A stretch of 64,000 nt of DNA from Cohnella thermotolerans DSM 17683 (GTDB taxonomy: Bacteria; Bacillota; Bacilli; Paenibacillales; Paenibacillaceae): positions 44,421-108,420 of the forward strand of contig NZ_AUCP01000014.1 in NCBI RefSeq assembly GCF_000429825.1, given 5' to 3'. The position numbers and the translations under genes were made by a program. Under the pieces are notes generated by a model. That model was not told where the DNA came from. It ran no database searches and saw nothing but the letters and a program-made list of their open reading frames with translations. This document shows, in pieces, positions 58,376 through 64,000 of this stretch (the first letter of the stretch is position 1; the number at the start of each line of letters is the position of its first letter).

Positions 58376-60145
58376 TTAATCGATAATGGGTACCACGATG
58401 GTCGCCGTCGTGCCGGCTCCCGGCTCGCTGCGGAGAGTAAGGTCGTAGCCAGGCCCGAAATGCAAGGCGATCCGCCGCCGAATATTGCTGATGCCGATCG
58501 CGTTCAGCTGCTCCGGGGCTTTGCCTGGGCGTGCGGCGGCCTCCTGTTCGCTCGTCATGCCCCGTCCGTTGTCGGCGACCGACATCACGATGTTGCCGTT
58601 CTCCCGAAGAATTCGAATGGTCAGCTTCCCTTTATAAGCGATCTTGTCGAATCCGTGGAAAATGGCGTTCTCTACGAGCGGTTGAAGCAGAAATTTCAGG
58701 ATGCGGCATTCCTGCACGTCCGGATCGATCTCGTATTCGACCTCGAATTTATTGAGGTAACGAAAGCTCAAAATTTTCGTGTAGTTGCGGATGAACTCGA
58801 CCTCTTCCCGGACGGTGACGAACTCGCTCTTCGTAATCGCCGTGAAGCGGATCACCGCGGAGAAAGCGGTCAGCGCCTCTTCGATGCCCGACGCCCCCTG
58901 GATTTTGGCCATCCATTTAATGGCGTTTAACGTGTTGTACATAAAATGGGGCTTGATCTGGGATTGCAGCGCGAGAATTTCCATCTGCCTTTTCTCCCGC
59001 TCCTCCTCGTAAATGCCGCGGATGAGCCGGCGGATTTCTTGCAGCATGCGATCGATGGCGGCGCCGATTCTGCCGACTTCGCCGGGACCGGGTTCGATCG
59101 TCACATCGAGATCCCCCTCGGTCACCCGCTGCATCTTGCGCTCCAGTTCGCGCAGCGGCCGGGTAATCCCCGTCGCGATGTACACCGAAGCGGCAATCGA
59201 CAGCGCGAGCAGCACGATCAAGGAGATCGCGATCGTTCTCGCAATCGTATATACGAAGCCGAACAATTCCCGCTTCGGGATGACGGTCACCGTCGTCCAC
59301 CCCGTCAGCTTGGAGGAGGAGGAGATGAAATAATGCCCGCGGTCTTGCTGCGGACCCAGAAGATCCGCAGCAGGCTTGCCGATCTCGCTGCCGTCTTGGC
59401 TGTAGATCAGGTTGCCGTCCTGGTCCACCAAGTAAAAACGGGTATGATCCGTAAAATGGATGTCGCTCCACAGCGATTTTAATTTGGCGACTTGAATGTT
59501 GAACAGGATGAAGCCCAGGTCCTCCTTCGTGAACGGATCCACAATAGCCCGGCCGATGGAGACGACGGGAACCGGGCGGAACGACAACAGCTTCTCGTCG
59601 TGGATGCCGACAGGGACGTAGAGCCCCTTCTTCCGCATGATGCTCCGAACGAACGGCTCCTTATAAAATTCATTCTCCAAATAAGAACGATTCATGTAGT
59701 CCAGATTGCTTCGGCCCAGAATCATATGGTTCTTCAAATGATAGATCACCGTCGAGTCGATCAGATCCGAATACAGCATGATGCTGTCGCGGATAATGCC
59801 GTTCACCTCGTCAAAGTCTTTCTCCCGCTCGTAAAGCGGATAAAGGACGGACGCGTAATCCTTCTTCATCATCTGAAGCAGCGAAGGGTTCTGCAGCGGG
59901 TACATGGACAAGCGAAGCAGCGGGTTCACGGCCGTATCGATGTTGCGGATGATTTGCCGGTTGTTCTCCACGGCCGCGTCCAGCAGCATGCCGCGGTTCG
60001 ATTCCACGTACAGCCACGACAACGCGCCGCCGACCCCCGCAAGCGGGAGCAAAATGAAACAGGCAAAAGTCAGGATCAACTTTTGCCTGAGACCTTTATG
60101 AATCCACCATCGTTTCCATCGTTTTTGCAGTTTCCAGCTCTTCAT
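58376..60145 (-). CDS. YesM-type sensor histidine kinase
   Basis: I start this at ATG 60145 (MKSWKLQKRWKRWWIHKGLR), behind GGAGGG; the frame upstream to 60319 lacks family features. 589 residues: first membrane span at about 24-46, an extracellular Cache-like sensor to about 270, second span, HAMP (ITRPLRELERKMQRVTEGDL), His_kinase QSQIKPHFMYNTLNAIKWMA and HATPase motifs VENAIFHGFD and DNGRGM. It should phosphorylate the AraC regulator in response to an extracellular sugar or its binding protein. Confidence 0.92.
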   Translation of the reverse strand: MKSWKLQKRWKRWWIHKGLRQKLILTFACFILLPLAGVGGALSWLYVESNRGMLLDAAVENNRQIIRNIDTAVNPLLRLSMYPLQNPSLLQMMKKDYASVLYPLYEREKDFDEVNGIIRDSIMLYSDLIDSTVIYHLKNHMILGRSNLDYMNRSYLENEFYKEPFVRSIMRKKGLYVPVGIHDEKLLSFRPVPVVSIGRAIVDPFTKEDLGFILFNIQVAKLKSLWSDIHFTDHTRFYLVDQDGNLIYSQDGSEIGKPAADLLGPQQDRGHYFISSSSKLTGWTTVTVIPKRELFGFVYTIARTIAISLIVLLALSIAASVYIATGITRPLRELERKMQRVTEGDLDVTIEPGPGEVGRIGAAIDRMLQEIRRLIRGIYEEEREKRQMEILALQSQIKPHFMYNTLNAIKWMAKIQGASGIEEALTAFSAVIRFTAITKSEFVTVREEVEFIRNYTKILSFRYLNKFEVEYEIDPDVQECRILKFLLQPLVENAIFHGFDKIAYKGKLTIRILRENGNIVMSVADNGRGMTSEQEAAARPGKAPEQLNAIGISNIRRRIALHFGPGYDLTLRSEPGAGTTATIVVPIID

Positions 60146-60279
60146 GGCTGCCCTCCGCCTTCTGTTAATCGGCAGCGATCCGGTGTCACCGTGCCTCTCA
60201 CGTCCTGAACATATGCTACCCAATCCCGCGCCTTTTGTAAAATCGGGACGGATCCTATGTTCATTGGCGGACTCCGAGT

Positions 60280-60975
60280 GGGCCATGAAAATCCGGCAGG
60301 TAAGCGTCAAACCCTGCACACCTTCAACGCCCTAGACATTCATGAGAAAATGAAGGTACCCCAATTAAGGAGGTTGCCTCATGACCACCAAAGAGCAACG
60401 TCTGTCCAGCTCCCATCGCTGTTGCCTGCCTCGCAAAACAAAACCGAGACAGCGGCTCAGCAAGGTTTGCACTTCTGCAACCAGCTTTTTGCGATTGAGC
60501 GGGAGTTGAAGGACGCCACGCCGGAAGAACGGTATACCATCCGAATGGAGCGAAGCCGTCCCGTTTTGGATGTTTATTGGTATGGCTGCGTGAGCAGCGA
60601 TCCCGCACTTTGCCCAAGAGTCTGCTTGGAGAAGCCATCGCCTACAGCTTGAACCAGTGGGACAAGTTGACTGCATTTCTAAAGGACGGGCGGCTGGAGA
60701 TTGATAACAATCGCAGCGAGCGCGCCATCAAGCCGTTTGTCATCGGACGGAAGAATTGGTTGTTCGCCAACACGCCTCGCGGCGCGAAGGCCAGCGCGAT
60801 CAATTACAGCGTGATCGAAACGGCGAAAGAGAACCAGCTAAACCCGTTCAAATACCTGACGTATTTGTTCGAGCAGCTCCCGCAACTTCCCGATCCGAAA
60901 GATCCAGAAGCGCTGGACAGGCTGCTGCCGTGGTCGCCATCGCTGCCGCTAACTTGCCGCGTATTTAAATCTTAA
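60280..60975 (+). mobile_element. IS66-family transposase remnant
   Basis: The tail of the IS66 transposase is encoded in two frames. GLHFCNQLFAIERELKDATP then EERYTIRMERSRPVLDVYW (60466-60577) shifts to VWLREQRSRTLPKSLLGEAI (60580 on), with DGRLEIDNNRSERAIKPFVI, GRKNWLFANTPRGAKASAIN and TAKENQLNPFKYLTYLFEQL. The shift and the missing N-terminal and first catalytic parts make it dead. The 5' piece (60300-60400) still shows a start-like MTTKEQRLSS after AAGGAGG, as for the IS66 large ORF. Confidence 0.85.
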
Positions 60976-61180
60976 TCCAGCGTTTGTGCCAATCTGAAAA
61001 TGATGCAGATACGGCAATATGTTTTCCGTAATGGTTAGGGAAAGTGCTCCGCCACCAGCGACAAAAAGCGTAAGCGCGATCCACCTGACTGCTTCATATT
61101 TGGGATTGGTAATGACCAAAATGGCGGCCAACGTCCATAAAACGACAAAAACAACACCATCATCTTTCCCCCCCTTTCAA
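60976..61180 (-). pseudogene. N-terminal fragment of a multi-span membrane protein
   Basis: The minus strand encodes VVFVVLWTLAAILVITNPKY, EAVRWIALTLFVAGGGALSL and TITENILPYLHHF, which looks like the first membrane spans of a sensor-type membrane protein. A good ribosome site (AAGGGGGG) and ATGATG lie in front but in another frame, so a one-base shift is likely. The gene is cut off where the IS66 remnant ends. Confidence 0.4.
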
Positions 61181-61572
61181 TTTAGTCTGCCGGCTGAACA
61201 GCCGCGGCGCTTCCGCTTGCTATTTGGAAGCCAACACCAGTAAGCACCTGGCATATCCCATATGGCTACCTTATGTTCAGCAAAATAGACTTAATTGTTT
61301 CTCTTTTAACGAGGAAGGAGCAATAAGGTTAATCGACAAGATTTCTTCACGATCTTTATCGCTTTCTGGCCTTTACTACTTTGGTTTCTCATTTCCAATG
61401 TTTTAACCGTTCGTCGTATATTGGGTGAGCAATATCCCGAAAGCAGTACAGGTCGCTTAATGGCAATAGGTTCCATTAAACGACCTGTTTTTTATGTTGG
61501 GCTAGGGTTAAGGGCGGTATACCTTTCAGTTACAATAAATCAAACATTTTATCGAGTTACGAGTTTTAATTG
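61181..61572. other. Intergenic region with a hydrophobic open frame and a terminator
   Basis: A plus-strand frame without a normal start reads DFFTIFIAFWPLLLWFLISN and VLTVRRILGEQYPES (about 61341-61445), like the end of a small membrane protein, then runs on through a terminator. It is probably a remnant. Confidence 0.3.
61448..61495 (+). terminator. Intrinsic terminator
   Basis: ACAGGTCG-c-TTAATGG and CCATTAA-a-CGACCTGT form a 15-bp stem with one mismatch and a 9-nt loop, followed by TTTTTTAT. No intact plus-strand gene precedes it. Confidence 0.75.
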
Positions 61573-62334
61573 TTATTCAATCGAGTCTTTCATTGCGTTG
61601 TACATCTTTTCTGCGTACTCGTCAATTTCATCTCGCGACATGCGCAGGCGGCTTACGGAAGTGCCGTATCCAATTTCCGTTTTACCTTCTTCCAATCCCT
61701 TGAAAATGCCGTCTGCGAAGGCGTCCAATGGTTCTCCAATCGTGTGCAACCCTGTTCCGCCCAAATCTGTATTCACTGCAGGCGGAGCTACTTCAATCAC
61801 TTCTATAGATGTAGCTGAAAGCTGGTGCCTAAGGCTCATGGTAAAAGAATGAAGCGCCGCTTTTGTGGCTGAATATATCGGGGCAATCGCAAGCGGTGTA
61901 AACGCTAACCCAGACGTCACGTTAATAATAGCCGCCTCTCCTTTTGCAGCAAAGAATGGTGCGAACAGCATGGAAAGATGGAAAGGCGCTTCAATATTTG
62001 TTGTAATTTCTTGACCGAAGTATCTCCAATTGTCTTTCGCCTCTGCTTTTAACACATTGAAACGCTGTTGAATCCCTGCATTGTTGATTAATACATTCAC
62101 CTGAGGATAATTCGCGGTTACCCAATCAAATAATGCTGCACGTTCGGATTCAACCGTCAAATCGCATACTCGTGTAATGATGCCTGGGAATTTTTCTTTG
62201 GCTTGTTGAAGTACGTTTTCACGCCGTCCGCAAATAATTACTTGATTCCCGCCTTTTATAAAGCGTTCCGCAAAAGCTAGCCCGATTCCGGAACCTCCGC
62301 CGGTAATGAGTATTGTGTTTCCCGAAAGCTTCAT
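61573..62334 (-). CDS. SDR-family oxidoreductase (DltE-like)
   Basis: A 253-residue dehydrogenase. NAD(P) motif TGGGSGIGLA (about 11-20), NNAGIQQRFNVLKAEAK (about 83), catalytic Y-x3-K in PIYSATKAALHSF (about 155) and VAPPAVNTDL match the DltE/YusS-like group. Substrate is unknown. It is divergent from a TetR gene with two candidate operators between them, so it is probably the regulated target. G+C is lower than in the big operons, suggesting separate origin. Confidence 0.9.
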   Translation of the reverse strand: MKLSGNTILITGGGSGIGLAFAERFIKGGNQVIICGRRENVLQQAKEKFPGIITRVCDLTVESERAALFDWVTANYPQVNVLINNAGIQQRFNVLKAEAKDNWRYFGQEITTNIEAPFHLSMLFAPFFAAKGEAAIINVTSGLAFTPLAIAPIYSATKAALHSFTMSLRHQLSATSIEVIEVAPPAVNTDLGGTGLHTIGEPLDAFADGIFKGLEEGKTEIGYGTSVSRLRMSRDEIDEYAEKMYNAMKDSIE

Positions 62335-62388
62335 ATACCTTCCGCTCCTTAACCGTTTTATACTTCTTTCATTAGGATGCCAGTCTTT

Positions 62389-62435
62389 CTAACCATCTGG
62401 TTAGTTAAAATATACATCTAACTAACCGGTTTGTC
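62389..62435. promoter_or_regulatory. Two TetR-type operators between the SDR and tetR genes
   Basis: CTAACC-atct-GGTTAG (62389-62404) is an exact palindrome; ACTAACC-GGTTTGT (62421-62434) is a second, with one mismatch pair. Both contain the CTAACC half-site and lie where promoters of the two divergent genes are expected. Confidence 0.65.
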
Positions 62436-62495
62436 AAGCAGATGATCCGTATGATATATTAAAATACAAAAAGCATGAACAAGGAGGGACTTCCT

Positions 62496-63077
62496 TTGAA
62501 AAACGCTGAAGCAACAAAAGAGCGGATTTTAGAGGCAGCTTTGGAGGAGTTCTCTTCCTATGGCATTGCAGGCGCGCGTGTTGATCGCATTGCCAAGAAT
62601 GCCGGATGCAATAAGAATATGATCTATATTTACTTTGAGAATAAAGAGACGCTCTTTACAACTGTTCTCCTGAATAACCTGACACGAGTCTATGAAGAAA
62701 TATACTTCACCCCTGAAGATCTTCCCGGTTATGCGGCAAGGGTTTTCGATTTTGCTATTTCACATCCCGAATTATTTAGATTAATGGCATGGTACGGGTT
62801 GGAACAGAGGGTCGTTAACTTAACCGAGCGTGCCTCCGTCCAACAAAAGAAAATAAAACAGCTAATGAATGCGCAAAGCGCCGGGCAGGTAGGAACGACC
62901 TTCACCCCTGGTTTTCTTTTGACTGCTATCATGGCCTTAGCTACTGCCTGGACGCCGACAAATCCTTTTGGTCCGTCGTACGACCCTAATGCATTGAAAA
63001 CGCCAAACGAGACAAGGGAAGCAATCGCCAAGGCCGTTAGCTTGCTTGCCAAGGGCGAAGAAGGCATTTCAAATTAA
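62496..63077 (+). CDS. TetR-family transcriptional regulator
   Basis: I start at TTG 62496 (LKNAEATKERILEAALEEFS) because AAGGAGGGA lies about 6 nt upstream; ATG 62475 has no such site. 193 residues. The HTH (about 8-50) reads GIAGARVDRIAKNAGCNKNM followed by IYIYFENKETLF. The C-terminal part resembles the TetR_C_27/AcrR ligand domain (AISHPELFRLMAWYGLEQ). It probably represses the divergent SDR gene and itself; a terminator follows. Confidence 0.9.
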   Translation: MKNAEATKERILEAALEEFSSYGIAGARVDRIAKNAGCNKNMIYIYFENKETLFTTVLLNNLTRVYEEIYFTPEDLPGYAARVFDFAISHPELFRLMAWYGLEQRVVNLTERASVQQKKIKQLMNAQSAGQVGTTFTPGFLLTAIMALATAWTPTNPFGPSYDPNALKTPNETREAIAKAVSLLAKGEEGISN

Positions 63078-63128
63078 GGAAATAATCATTTACGGTTGAC
63101 CGAATCTAATTTTGGAAGGGTAAGCATG

Positions 63129-63154
63129 GAATGCCTCCTCTTTTCGAGGCATTC
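63129..63154 (+). terminator. Terminator of the tetR gene
   Basis: GAATGCCTC and GAGGCATTC pair over 9 bp around an 8-nt loop (ctcttttc), followed by TGTTTG. T-run is short. Confidence 0.55.
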
Positions 63155-63471
63155 TGTTTGAACTTCAAATTTCAATACTAGCTTCTCCTTTATGATGTAG
63201 TTAAACAGTGGAGACTATACAATCCCTACAAAGGATGGCGCTACCGACATAATCGGTGGCCTGTTTCACTAACGGGCAGACGAGTTCATTGGAAAATTCT
63301 GAATTTAACGAACTTTACATGATATCATTAGAATACATAATAAACGTAAGCGTCAAAAGCTTCGTAGAAAGCGGTAAATTCACTTAAAATCGTGGATTTA
63401 TCGCGCCTTATTTCCTTTTAACTACGTCTTCGATGGAATAAATGATTCCTGGTTTAAAAGAAGCTTCAATT
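63155..63471. other. Intergenic region, nothing recognised
   Basis: A/T-rich sequence without a convincing frame, RNA gene or repeat. It separates the tetR gene from the convergent cupin gene. Confidence 0.5.
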
Positions 63472-63501
63472 ATAAACGGCAGCCTGATGGCTGCCGTTTA
63501 T
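63472..63501. terminator. Terminator hairpin after the cupin gene
   Basis: ATAAACGGCAGCC-tgat-GGCTGCCGTTTAT is a perfect 13-bp stem with a 4-nt loop. The T-run is on the plus side (ATGTTTTTA), so it may end plus transcripts better than the minus cupin gene. Confidence 0.65.
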
Positions 63502-63507
63502 ATGTTT

Positions 63508-63909
63508 TTAATACTTAAGTTTGTTATATTCTTCATCCGATACGGGTTCTAACCAATCCGTTGGCCCTGGTGTAAGAGCTAAGTGTACAAACCAACTGTC
63601 TTTTGTGGCTCCATGCCAATGTTTTACGTTGGCTGGGATATTGATCACATCTCCTGTCTTGAGCAACCGAGCTGCCTTTCCTTCCTCTTGGTACCATCCC
63701 TCGCCGCCGGTTACTAACAACACTTGTCCTACATGATGTGAGTGCCAGTTATTGCGGGCTCCCGGAGCAAAGGTTACATTCCCGATTGCGGTATTGAGCG
63801 GTGTTGGATCGGCAAGCACCATTTGCAAGTACGCGTCACCGATAAAGTTTTGTTCTACTTTTTGACCCAACGGGAAGATCGTGCTGTTGCTTAAGTGTTC
63901 GTTTTTCAT
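63508..63909 (-). CDS. Cupin domain protein
   Basis: From ATG 63909 (MKNEHLSNSTIFPLGQKVEQ) the protein has 133 residues, one cupin barrel. Metal ligands are visible in motif 1, ARNNWHSHHVGQVLLVTGGE, and motif 2, VKHWHGATKDSWFVHLAL. It belongs to a group of small cupins often linked to quinone or aldehyde detoxification; activity is unknown. No good ribosome site precedes this ATG, and the frame stays open through FLADKFDKSSSNPLWNKDFL to the window edge, so the gene may start outside the window. Confidence 0.85.
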   Translation of the reverse strand: MKNEHLSNSTIFPLGQKVEQNFIGDAYLQMVLADPTPLNTAIGNVTFAPGARNNWHSHHVGQVLLVTGGEGWYQEEGKAARLLKTGDVINIPANVKHWHGATKDSWFVHLALTPGPTDWLEPVSDEEYNKLKY

Positions 63910-64000
63910 ATTTAGGGCTTGCTGAACGAACAAAAAATCCTTATTCCACAAGGGATTTGAGCTACTTTTGTCGAATTTATCTGCAAGGAAAACATAGAAA

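Noticed and set aside
1..64000. CRISPR array, rRNA genes, intact tRNA genes, riboswitches, prophage structural genes
   Set aside because: No regularly spaced repeats, rRNA segments, complete tRNA folds, known riboswitch cores or phage gene blocks were seen by eye on either strand.

Overview
The window looks like chromosomal DNA of a Firmicute of the Paenibacillaceae (Paenibacillus/Cohnella type). Reasons: moderately high G+C, strong AGGAGG-type ribosome binding sites, CcpN and YqfL homologues, two YesM/YesN-type two-component pairs next to ABC sugar transporters that lack their own ATPase, and many TTG/GTG starts. It is almost entirely catabolic and transport genes, with no ribosomal or replication genes.

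Layout. 1-2730: an iron/heme corner with an HssS/HssR-like two-component system behind a Fur-box promoter, a truncated flavodoxin behind a second Fur-box promoter, and a remnant of a FecCD siderophore permease. 2763-7453: a TetR regulator with its operator, then an ssuCABD-like operon (transporter plus FMNH2-dependent monooxygenase) for sulfonate sulfur. 7565-16814 (minus): hyuA-hyuB, a Pot-type ABC importer and an M20 amidohydrolase, probably for uptake and ATP-driven opening of a hydantoin-like ring. 16815-18830: an A/T-richer patch with a tRNA-Leu 3' remnant, a broken SRPBCC gene, a lipoprotein and an XRE/membrane-protein pair.

18944-34282 (minus) is the most interesting part. A divergent IclR gene faces about 15 closely packed genes: PxpB, PxpC, a complete ABC importer, a UbiD decarboxylase, PxpA, an FrdA-like flavoprotein with a one-domain 2Fe-2S partner, a three-subunit molybdenum hydroxylase, a 4,5-dihydroxyphthalate decarboxylase-like protein, XdhC and a MocA-like cytidylyltransferase. 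The set suggests import, decarboxylation, hydroxylation, reduction and ATP-driven hydrolytic opening of an N-heteroaromatic acid. The substrate is unknown.

35386-47566 (minus) holds two operons whose promoters share a conserved element of about 74 bp: a sugar importer, sensor/regulator, SDR dehydrogenase and DgoD; and an enoyl-CoA hydratase, a frameshifted CaiB-type CoA-transferase and a signal-less solute-binding-protein homologue. 47570-49735 is a wreck zone: a gapB-like fragment, ccpN, a truncated yqfL, and IS256 and IS3-type remnants. 49822-60145 (minus) is a second YesMN-controlled oligosaccharide locus with a GH13 glucosidase and an amylo-1,6-glucosidase-like protein. 60280-64000 holds an IS66 remnant, a truncated membrane-protein gene, a divergent SDR/TetR pair with operators, and a cupin gene at the edge.

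Protein family calls rest on motifs read by eye. No database search was run.
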